Below are positions 33,301-45,300 of a DNA stretch of 64,000 bases, in pieces. The DNA lies in the NCBI RefSeq assembly GCF_020497125.1, contig NC_059084.1:31960203-32024202 (forward strand), in the 5' to 3' direction. Below the pieces are notes generated by a model. The model did no database searches, was not told the DNA's origin, and saw only the letters and a program-made list of their open reading frames with translations. This stretch comes from Mauremys mutica (taxonomy: Eukaryota > Chordata > Testudines > Geoemydidae). A program made the position numbers and the translations under genes. Position 1 is the stretch's first letter, and every line of letters begins with the position of its first letter.

Positions 33301-36300
33301 TTTCTCTGCCTTTTTGATTTATTTCTTTAATTATGGACTTCTGGAGTAAGAGAATGACTGTCATTAAAAGACAGATGATAGAGTGACATTGTGGTGGAAT
33401 GGTAGTCCCACAATAGATTTTCGTTTTAATTGGAAAGGAAACATTCTATAAATCTTTTTCTTTGATTTAAAGGATGAATTTGAGATGCTTATTGTAGTTT
33501 ATGAATTGCTTGAAATTTTTAGGGAATTTTGAAGGGGAAAAAAACCCCTAATGTTAGCTATAACTTTCAGAAAAGGACCATGTGATCAAAACATTTCCAG
33601 TGTTTAAAAGAAATCCAAAACAAATGTTAAACACTGCTCTAGTGAGCAGTCTGAAATGAAATGCATGTGGCTCTTTGCTTTGAGTAGTTATGAAAATGTT
33701 AAAATAGCAACATGTTTTGTATGAATGGTTATTAAGGTTTAAAATAGTAATGTTTGAGTATTGTCATAAGAGTTCAATTGACACAATGTTACTGATAACA
33801 TAAGCCATGGTGGCAGCATAAAAGTTATGTTGATGCAATAACAGAGGGTTTAGGATGAAGCAGGGTACAACACTGAATGCTTACTGTGGTACCAGATATC
33901 AGAGGGGTAGCCGTGTTAGTCTGGTTCTGTAAAAGCAGCAAAGAATCCTGTGGCACCTTATAGACTAACAGACGTTTTGCAGCATGAGCTTTCATGGGTG
34001 AATACTCACTTCTTCAGATGTATTCACCCATGAAAGCTCATGCTGCAAAATGTCTGTTAGTCTATAAGATGCCACAGGATTCTTTGCTGCTTTTGTGGTA
34101 CCAGAGGAATTCAGAAGTTGCAATTTTAACCCATGCTAACACAATATGGCTCAGTTGCCCTCTAATATTCTTCATGTATTGAAAGTGTGTGTGTGTGTGC
34201 GCGTGCGTGCGCGCAGTATTGGTTCCTTTTTTTCTAACAGCATGAAGGAGTTTCTACCTTTCACATACATCATTCTTTCCTCTCAAGGTTCTGTTCTTTT
34301 GCTGTGTTATTGCTCAAGTAACAAGGAAGCTGCCAGGAGTTTGAGAGAGAGAGCTCACCCTTCGGTGCTTGTTTTGGTCTTTTCTCTTTTGGTTTTAATT
34401 CTCTTTTTTGCCCAGGTCTTGAGCAAACCTCAGATACTCTCCATTGGGTTTAGACAGATATGGTTCCCTCATCTTGGAGGTTGTCACACCAAGGATTTTC
34501 TTGAACCTGTGTCCAAACTAATCTCTTATGTGGTATTAGAATTCCACTTGACTCTGCTAGGAGTTGATGCATGCCTCCCTCTCCTCTCCCCCTCCCCCCC
34601 CCCAACTTCTTTTCGGTAAAGTCTTGCTTCCTTGCCTTTATCCTGAAGCTGACAAAGCATCTGGGAGTCTAGTCACAAATTGTTTTGTTTATCTCTTTTG
34701 AACAAAATACCAGGGTACAAAATATACAGGAATGACCAAGTAGGTTATGCTGGTGGAGGAGTGGCACTACAGGTGAAAGAAAGCACAGAGTCAAATATAG
34801 TAAAAATATTAAATGAATCAAACCGTAACATAGACTCTCTATAGACAGACATTCCGTGCTTGAATACTAAGAGTATAGCAGTAGGAATATACTCCTGACC
34901 AGGATGGTGACTAGCTGCGAAATGCTTGAGGAGATTAGAGAGGCTAAAAAAATTGGAAAAAATACAGAGAAAGGTAACAACGTTATTTAGGGGTATGAGG
35001 AGCTTTATATGAGGAGAGATTAAAAAGACAGACTGTTCAATTTAGAAAAGAGACAGCTAAGTGGGGATATGATAGAGATCTATACAATCATGAATGGTGT
35101 GGAAACAGTGAATAAGGAAGTATTATTTACTCCTTCACATAACACCAGAACCAGCGATCACCTGATGAAATTAATAGACAGCAGATTTAAAACAAACAAA
35201 AGGAATTACTCTTTACACAGCGCACTGTCAAACTGTGGAACTCATAGCTGGGGATGTTGTGAAGACCAAAAGCACAACTGGATTAAAAAAAGAATGAGAT
35301 AAGTTCATGGAGGATAGGTCCGTCAATGGTTATTAGCCGGGATGTTCATGGATGCAACCCCATGCTCTGGATGTCCCTAAACCTCTGAGTGCCAGAAGCT
35401 GGGACTGGACGACAGGGAATGAATCACTCTATAAATTGCCCTGTTCTGTTCATTCCTTCTGAAGCATCTGGCACAAGTCACTGTTGGAAGACATGATACT
35501 GGGCTAGATGGATCATTGGTCTGACCAGTAGGGCTGTTCTTTTGTTTGTATGAACCGCCTAAAATCCTCTTCTAATGGACTCTTGGCTTGTATGGCTGCT
35601 GCTGCTTTATAACGATGGTTCCCCTCCACAGCATCAGTACAGGCAATTAACGCTTTTGTGTTGGTTCTCCTAGGTTTCCCCCTCTGAGCCTGAATGATAA
35701 GCATCTATGCTGGGCTTTGTGTCCCACCACCCACCACCTCCCATTCAGTTGTACACACTCCAATCAGGCCGTTTCCCATCTTACACAACACCTAAGTAAA
35801 TGGCATACAGTGGGGTGCAGTTGGCCTTGATGTATGAATTATTGATGAAATTCTGTGGCCTGTGCAGTGCAGGACATCAGACTAGATGATATGAATGGTT
35901 TCTTCTGGCCTTAAAAATTTATTAATCTATGAATTCATCCCTCCCAGCCTCAGGCTGCAATGCTTGGGTTTTGGGCCACCAGATACCCATTTTTATTTGG
36001 GGTATATTCTGCTACACACGGCTGGCAGCTTTACCTCTGGGCCAGATACCCAGCTTTGAGCTTTTGGGGGGCAGGGGCGGGGAGGGATAGCTCAGTGGTT
36101 TGAGCATTGGCCTGCTAAACCCAGGGTTGTGAGTTCAATCCTTGAGGGGGCCACTTAGGGATCTGGGGCAAAAATTGGTCCTGCTAGTGAAGGCAGGGGG
36201 CTGGACTCAATGACCTTTCAAGGTCCCTTCCAGTTCTAGGAGATTGGTATATCTCCAATTATAATAATATAATAATAATGAGTGATGACTTTCATGTTCT

Positions 36301-39300
36301 TTTGCATGTAATGCATAATTGTTACTCCTGCTCTCAGATGACTCTAACAGTAATTTTCCTTTCCCCCTTTCTCCTCCTTCCTTGTGTATTGCAATAATTT
36401 TCTTGAATTTGGAGGACTTGCCATTTCTTTAGACATGTTATATAATATAATTTTTTTTAAAATTAATAAAAGACACTAGAAACAAGCTGGCATGAATGTA
36501 ACCATGACAAGCGTAGCAAAGATTTAATGGCTGTGACCTAGTCATACATTGTTGTTCATGTGGATATTAAATTATATAGAAATTAAACAGTCATGCTGCT
36601 TTTATTTATGTATAACTAGTATTACTACTAATTGTGGAAATGGGTTCTTTTTTAACTGATAGATCTGCTAGTTGGTGATTGGTGTTATTCTGCCTGAGCC
36701 TTCTCTGTCTCCTTTTAGAACGTCTGTCAGTTAATTGAATCAGGATTTATACCAACACCTCCATCATTTTCACTTGTAGTGCCAAAGAACTACAGGAACT
36801 TTTTCTTAACTGAATGTAATTTGCTATCAAAACTGAAGCTGAGTGATGGGTCTGTACAATTGGAAATGAAGTCACACATCCTCCCAATTGAGGCTTAATC
36901 AGTTTTGCCTTTATTTTAATACAATTTCAGACAGAATTATTGTCAATACTCATTGTGTCTGGACATACATGGAATAGTTAAATGGGCCAAAGTTACACAT
37001 TTGGGGGCACCAAAAAGTCCCTCCTCCTTCTGGGGTGGTCATTACCTCCCCATATCTCTTGGTCTGGTCCTTCTGTTTCGTTCATCAGTTTCTGATATGG
37101 CGTTTCTCCAGCCGTAGATCCATTTTTTCATGTATTCTGATATGTTTTCACATGCTCCATTACATAATTTTCCTCCAATCCGCATTCCATTGAATTGTAC
37201 ATAACCCATACATATTCAGGTGCAAGCATTAATCACCTAATGTCTATAATTTTCTTGATGAATTTGCAGTTTTGGGATCGTGTTGCTCTCGGTCCCAGAA
37301 AAAGGGAATTTTTGTTTATCAGTGCATGTTCTTACCTCTTACTTACATCTTCCAGCATGACACATTACTTATCTTGCCAACAGTGTCATTTTAAACAAAT
37401 GAGCAAATTATATAAAAGAGAAATTAATAAAAAATACCCTCGTGCCAGGCAAAGCCTTGGCCTGTGTATTGCCTTATCTAATACTTCCTCTCTATACATA
37501 ATTACAGTTTATTAAATATATAGCTAACAGTGAATCTTATTTTATTTATTTACAATCCTTCATTTCAATGTTAAATCAGTATGTGTTTAGCATAGTATAT
37601 TATCCTCTCTGTTAAAAGGGGAATTTTAGAAAGCACACTATGTGATACTTTAGTTCAATGTCAACATTTCTTATCCTCTGTAAACACAGATTTGTCAGGG
37701 TTTTTATTTTACCCAAAGTCCAAAAACTTTGTACTTTTGGATAGCCAAATCTTATCAGTGTTTTTCCTGTTAAAATATTTTAGGTTCTCTGGTTTTTAGG
37801 CCTTGGGGTTTAGTCAATTTTAACAGCACCCCAACACTAAACTGTAGGTGGCTTTTGCTTGTACTTTTAGTTACGTCGGGCACTACATCTGTGTCTTTTC
37901 AATGTTTTCACCAGGAACTGGAGGATGCACTCCAACCAGACACAAGCTTGGTGTCCATAATGACTGTGAATAATGAAATAGGAGTAAAGCAGCCAATTAG
38001 TGACATTGGTAAGTAGGCACTGGCTTCCAGCAACCTAATATAAATGACTCTGACTTGAAAAACGGTATCTGCTGCTTTATATATACAACTACACATGTGG
38101 TTCATTATGAAAAATGTTCAGGAGACCAAATAACCAAACTTATCCAGTTTTAGCAATAAAATTGGCTAACACTACAAGAAAAAGAGTCACTACATTACTG
38201 ATCATTCTGGGAAGCTGATTCTCACAGCATGCCAAATGACCTTATATAGAAGGTATGCTCTCCAAAATATGCCCCACAAACTAGCTGTATTTATAGTTAC
38301 TTGTTTACAAGTTAAAACCACTTTGTATGTCACCCAAGGCTAAAATTCACCAATCAATTAGCTTTTAACTTATTTTTTTGGTACCACAGTGTATCCCTTA
38401 TCTCTTGCTTTTGAACACAGTATTTCAAACCAGTTGGGCCATGAAGGCACTCCCAACTTAGTACCAGGTTAGAACACTCATGTATCTTGATTTTGATAGG
38501 GTTTATATTCACTAATGCCAGATGCTGTATTTAGCTTTGCAGGGTGTTGGGGTGGGGGGTTGATCTGATGTGTAATACATGTCAATAATGTGTGCAATAT
38601 ATATATGAAATATACCTTGGCTAATAGTACTAAAAAGGCATATTGGTGTAATATCAGGTGTAATGAAACTGGGCCCTAAGGAAGCTACATTGTTTTGAAG
38701 GATCAGAAGCAATCCATTGGCCTGTCTTGTCTGAGACTGTTTTGATGATGGTTTTGCTGTCTCAAACAATATGTTCTTAAATTGCTTAAAAATGTAAACT
38801 AAAACTGCATCTGATATTTTTAACGGGGAGTTGTTACAGTCATGTAGCCTTATAATGAGAGTGAGGTGCACTGTTTTCTGCTCCTACCTGGCTTTTGCAA
38901 TTTAAAGCAAAGCTTTGCAATTGGCAGCCAAAATTACTACTTGTTCACAATCTGAAATACACACATTGTGTGTTTGGAGAATCCTAGGGAACAGTAGTGC
39001 AAAATGAGACCTAGAAATGAATCAGCTGCGGATCAAATGAGAGTTTACAATGATCTGGCAGGGAAAAAAGGGTCACTGTTGGTCTCTCTGCCCGGAGGCC
39101 CATCATGTCATAGGGTGGTAATAGTTTCTCTCCCTGCGGATATGGTGCAGCTGCAATTGGAATATTGCTCACTTCTGGGCACCAGAAAGTTACTGTCAGT
39201 CTGAAGAAAGTTCAGAGAGGAGCAACCACAGTGAGGTGGGAACTGAGAATATTGCTTCTGTTTTTTGAGTAAAGATTAAAAGCTAAATTTGCAGAAGTTG

Positions 39301-42300
39301 GCTATGTGACAACACAGTGGGGAATGGATCATAAACATACACATACTTGGTGAGTATGAACACCGATGAAGGAGAGGAATTATATTAGCCTGATAAATGA
39401 GATATTCTTAAGATAAAAGGGAATTAAGAAGTGGAAAATCTAGGTGGACTACCAGGAGAACTTCCAAAGGCAAATCTACCAGGTTGTGAGTAGACTTTCC
39501 CAAGGAAGTGATAGACACCCCCATCCATTAAGACAAAAGAGTAAACTCAGCCATGCGCTGTAGTTCCATAGGGGAGAAGTCCTGCATTTGACAAGATGAC
39601 ATTTTTGTCTCTAACTTCTATGATAAGGAAGCAACTTGTAGCTTTTCTGTTGCTTCTAAATTTCAGCTAGTTCTAGCCTTGAGCCATGTACAACTAAGCT
39701 TGGGTAAGTGTCAGCTGGAATAGCTTCAAAACAGTCCATAGACAATTAACTAAAAAATTAGAACAATCTAAGAGTACTCCTTTCTTCTCTCTTTTCCTCA
39801 CAAAACTGCTCCTGTCCAAGGTGACACTTTTCAGGTACATTAATGCATTTAATGAGATAAGTAACTAACTGTCTTGTTTCTTGCTGTTGTGGTGTTCTTA
39901 TCCCAGGTCAGATCTGCAGCTCTCGTAAAGTTTTCTTCCACACCGATGCTGCGCAGGCAGTTGGTAAAATCCCCATGGATGTCAATGATATGAAAATTGA
40001 CCTAATGAGCATCAGTGGCCATAAAATCTATGGTCCAAAAGGTATTGATTGATTGTTTTTCTAAGGGATTGATGTTTCCAAGCTTGTCTTGGGGTCACTT
40101 TGTTTCAGCATGCATTCTGTGAATTGTTCAGATAATTTATAAACCCGTCATACTCTTCTTGAATGAATAGAGTTTTTCAGTAATCATTTAACCAGTCATA
40201 GCATACTTGGATTATATAGTCTAGTATTTTTTTTCTCTTTCTCTTTTTTTAATGCAAAAGAGGCAAAATTTTCCAAAGGGCCCTGTGACTAGCATGAAGT
40301 CTCTGACAGATCACATGAGTGCTAAGGCCTGTGTGTCTCCTTTCTGCCACAGCCTTAATCCATACTCTCTTTCTGCTGTTGGGAAGCAAACAGGTTCCAT
40401 CAGTGCACAGCATCGCTTCAGAGTGCTCTCTTAACTGATAGTAGTGACTCACTCAACAGCTAGGCAGAATTAAAAGTCTGGTGCTACACCTTTCCCATAA
40501 TCACATTGTCAGTTCTTGTGCTCTGACAATCATATTTTCCTATTTATTAAAATGGTTCTCTTCCCTCACACAAATGCGAGGAAATGGGAGGCTGTCTGAG
40601 TATACAGGGTAAACAGTGGAACTAACTAAACACAAAGTGCCCAAAGTAAAAACAAAGCAGAAACAGTTTTCTCCAACCCTACTGTTCTAGTGATCTTAGC
40701 ATTACTTGGGCTGTAGAAAGTGAATTCCTCTGACAGACAGACATGTCATGAAGGGCCCATTCAGGCTTTGCTGCCAAATCTGCAGTGAGCATTTGGTTCG
40801 TGCCTGCCCACCATCAAGCATGTGGGCAGGCTGCAAGGCTCCTGTAGTGTTAGCTGCTCACGTTCCACATGGGGTGAAAGTCCAGACAGGGCTGTGTTGT
40901 GTTGACTGAGAACTCTAGGGTAACTGGAGCCCCCTGGAGACTCAAAATGCTTTGCTTCATCACTGTTGCCCTGGGAGGGGTCTAGTTCAGGTTCTACCCC
41001 TCCACTTGTTTCACAGGACATATTTTGTTGCTATTCCACAGCTTCCTCCACTAATACATGCTCTATTTCTGAACACCTTACTACTTCTCCCCCAGGGGGT
41101 GAATGGATTTGGGGAAGAAGGATTTTAGGGGGTGAATGGATTTGCGGGAGAAGGTCAGACACACAAATTTAGGTTTGCAGCCAGTGGCCCCACTTGAGTG
41201 GCTTAGAAGGAGACTTCAGATAGGTATGAAGTAGCTCTGATGTTGACAGTGTTGCTGTAAAGTCACAGTGTGATAGGGCCAGTGTCAGCAATCCAAGAGA
41301 ACACAAGTATGTCATTCCTTCCACTGATTTAGAAATCCTTAACTCAAATCCCTGAGATAGGGAGGGACTGTAGAAGGTGATCATCTCTGAGAACCGTGTC
41401 TTAATTTTTCTCCTTTGGCAATTGTCCATATGGATCGCCACTCTTTGGAGTGGAACAAGCTGTATTGACCCTCCAAAAGGTGAAGCTGAGGAGCATTGGT
41501 GAAAAGTGATTACAGGATGGAACACCCAATTCAGGAGAGCAATCTAGAAGGCAAATTTAAAGGAGTAAAGCTGTGTGTAAGTGCATGTAGAACTCTAAAA
41601 TACTGGCCTTGCATAGTCCAGGAATAGAGACCATGCAATTGTAGGATGGGAAGGGACCTCAAGAGGTTACCTAGTCCAGTCCCCTGCAATCATGGCAGGA
41701 CTAAGTATTATCTAGACCATCCTGGACAGGTGTTCGTCTAACTTGCTCTTCAAAATCCCCAATGATGGAAATTCCACAACTTCCCTAGGCAGTTTATTCC
41801 AGTGCTTAACCACCCTGACAGGAAGTTTTTCTTAATGTCCCATCTAAGCTGCTCTTGCTGCAATTTAAGCCTATGGAGGATAGGAAAGAAGCAGAGGTTA
41901 AGAAGAACAATTTTTCTCACTCCTCCTTGTAACAATCTTTTATGTACTTGAAGACTATTATCGTGTTCCCCCCAGTCTTCTCTTCTCCAGATTAAACAAA
42001 CCCAATTTTTTTCAATCTTCCCCCATAGATCATGTTTTCTAGACCTTTAATCATTTTCGTTGCTCTTCTCTGGACTTTCTCCAATTTGTCCACATCTTTC
42101 CTGAAATGTGGCACCCAGAACTGACACAATACTCCCATTGAGACCTAATTAACTCAGAGTAGTGCAGAATTCCTTCTTGTGTCTTGCTTACAAGACTCCT
42201 GCTAATACATTCCAGAATGTTTGCTTTTTTTGCTACACTGTTGCCTCATATTTAGTTTGTGGTCCACTATGACCCCCAATCTCTTCCTGCAGTACTCCTT

Positions 42301-45300
42301 TCTAGGCAGTCATTTCCCATTTTGTATGTATTGTGATAAACTCAGGACAGACAGCTGCAAGGGAGGGGTAGGAATCAGTCCCAGAGGGTTAAAAGGCCCT
42401 CCTCCTTATCAACTGGGAGGCAACTACAGGTCAATCAGGTTCAGCTGAGAAAGGGTTACCAAGGTAGCAGTTAGAATCAGCTGAGGGGGAGCTACCTGAG
42501 GTTAATTAGAATCAGCTGATTCCAACTTAGGGCTGACTGAGACCTTTTTAAACCCTTCCCTGGGAGGAAGGACGGGGGGAGAACAGAGAGAGAAGGAGCC
42601 CTGCTGCCAGGAGTGTTGGAGCAGCAAGACAGCAAGCCTCACCGGGAGGAGAGGCAGTACTCTCTCCCACAAGGGAGTAAAAATACTCTAAACAGGACTG
42701 GTGGAGATACGGGGAGCAGACTTCCCCTGTGTCCCAAGGGGGGGACCGCATTACCCAAGCCAGTCTCACCAGGGCTAAAAGCAGCAGAGGCTGGGGAGAC
42801 TGGGAAGGTGCCTTGCCACACATGGTGTTAGGAGTGGGATGCTGAATGAGACTTAATGGAGGATGTAGTGAAGGCATTGGTGCAGGCCACTGCAGCCCAA
42901 CAAGAAGCTACCAGGGTGCAGATAGCTACCCAGCAGGAGGCAGTGCGAATACAGCAGCCAACAAATCAACTACTGATGAGCCAGGCTGCTCAGGATCAAG
43001 CCACCCTGCATGAGGTGGTGAACCAGCTAAAGGCCCTGACCACCCTAACGCACGTCCCCCATGGGACTCGGCCCCTGCGGGCAAGCCACTACTTACAGAA
43101 GATGACGATGGATGATGACGTGGAGGCATATCTCCTTGCGTTTGAGAGAACGGCCCGGCGGGAGGCCTGGCCCCAAGACCAGTGGGCCAGTATCCTGGCT
43201 CCTTTTCTATGTGGGGAGACACAGAAAGGATATTTTGATATGACAACAGAAGCAGCTTCCGATTACTCCCAGCTAAAGGCGGAGATCCTGGCGAGGTCTG
43301 GCGTGACAACAGCTATAAGGGCACAGCGGTTCCATGAGTGGAAATACCGAGTCAACAAAGCCCCGAGGTCCCAGCTGTTTGACCTGATCCATCTAGCCAG
43401 GAAGTGGCTGCGCCCCGAGACCCACCGGCCGGAGGAAGTCGTGGAAACCATAGTTGTGGACAGGTACATGAGAGGGCTACCGCCGGACATACGAGGATGG
43501 GTCAGTCAAAATGATCCCTCCTCCTATGATGAGCTAGTTTCCCTCATAGGGAGACATCTAGCAGTGCAGGAACTTTCTCATACCACCGGGGAAGGGAGGT
43601 GCCAGATTAGGAGGCAAGTCTATGTACCAAGGGTCCGAGTTGCCGTAGCTCCGGGCCGACTATGGAGGGGAGGAAGGAGGCCGAAGAGCGGCCAGAGTAC
43701 TCGGAGGGACTTGGGGACTGGGAGAGAAAGACTCGGGGGGGTAAGGCCTCACAGCCCGAAAAATAGGAGGCAGCCCTGAGCAGGGTACTGATGTTATTCC
43801 TGTGGAGAGATAGGGCATATAGCTGCCCAATGCCAAAACCTAGAGGAGCCCATGCAATGCGACCTGGGAAATCTAGAAGAGCCAAGTGACCTGATAAATC
43901 TAGTAGGGGTAGCGATGGTCCCTCATAGATATACTAGGCCAGTTAAAATGAATGGTATAAAGACCACCGTGTTAGTAGACTCAGGAAGTGCAGTCACGTT
44001 GGTCTCGGGAAAGTATGATCAACTATCCTGGGCCAAGCGCACAGGAATATCCTATGTCCATGGGGATGTCAATTACTACCCAACCATCCCAGTAAAAATA
44101 GAGGTCCTGGGAAACCCCACTAAGGTGACCATGGGGGTGGTCCCGAAACTCCCCTACCCAGTCCTCATAGGACGAGACTTCCCAGGGTTTTGGCAGTCTA
44201 CTTCCTGGAGGGGAGTCAGAAGAAGATAACAACCCAGAGAGCAATGGGATGGCCTCGATAGTTAGCAACCTCCCGACCTTCCATGAATTTGCCCAGGATT
44301 TATTCTTGCCCCTGGGAAGACCAGGAAGACTCATCGAGAAAGGAGGGCAGATAAGAGGAGGGGAATGAGAATCTTGACCCAGAACCAGAAGCCTATACTC
44401 GTAGGGGAAAGAGTTGGCCCGACTGACAAGGGGACTAGGCAGGAGGTCGGTGAGCCAGCAGCCGGGCCCAGTTCCCCAGGGACCTCCCTTGAGGGGGAGG
44501 GGGAAATAGAACCCCCTGAGTTTGGGCAAATTGGACCTTCACTAGAGAATTTTGGACAGGATCAGGCCAATGATCCAGTGTATAATAATATTCGCAAAGT
44601 AGTACTTGAGGTGAATGGGGTCCCTGTGGAAGGAAGAGCCAAGGGCCCAGGGCCATATTATATGATCAAGAAGGATCTATACAGAGTAGTCCGTATTCAA
44701 GAGCAAGTCGTGGAACAGCTCCTAGTACCACAGAAACATCAGAGGGGTGTGATGGAGCTAGCCCACAGCCATCTGTTCGGGGGACATCTAGGGGTAGATA
44801 AAACTCTGGATCGAATTCTGCAGAGGTTTTTTTGGCCTGGAATATCATAGAATCATAGAACTTCAGATCAGAAGGGACCATTATGATCATCTAGTCTGAC
44901 CTCCCGCAAGATGCAGGCCACAAAAGCTGACCCACCCACTCCTGAAATAATTCTCTCCCTTGACTCAGCTGTTGAAGTCCCCAAATCCTGATTTAAAGAC
45001 TTCAAGTAGCAGATAATCCTCCAGCAAGCGACCCCTGCCCCATGCTGCGGAGGAAGGCGAAAAACCTCCAGGGCCACCGCCAATCTACCCTGGAGGAAAA
45101 TTCCTTCCCGACCCCAAATATGGCGATCAGCTGAACCCCGAGCATGCGGGCAAGACTCTCCAGCCAGACACTCAGGAAAAAGACTTTCAATATCCCAACA
45201 TTGACCCTCAGTACTAATTACCAGTGGTCGCACATTATTGACCTATTGACTAAATCACGTTCTCCTGTCAAACCATTCCCTCCATAAACTTATCAAGCTT

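Larger units (their letters stand above)
33100..37914 (+). other. NFS1: NFS1 intron 5
   Basis: 33100-33890 nothing recognised; 33895-34105 Penelope-like palindrome; GT/GC run at 34183-34215; 34700-35550 CR1; 35830-35935 CR1 3' end; 36079-36260 SINE; 36719-36898 an exon-like open frame (separate entry). 36900-37914 holds nothing recognised. Confidence 0.65.
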
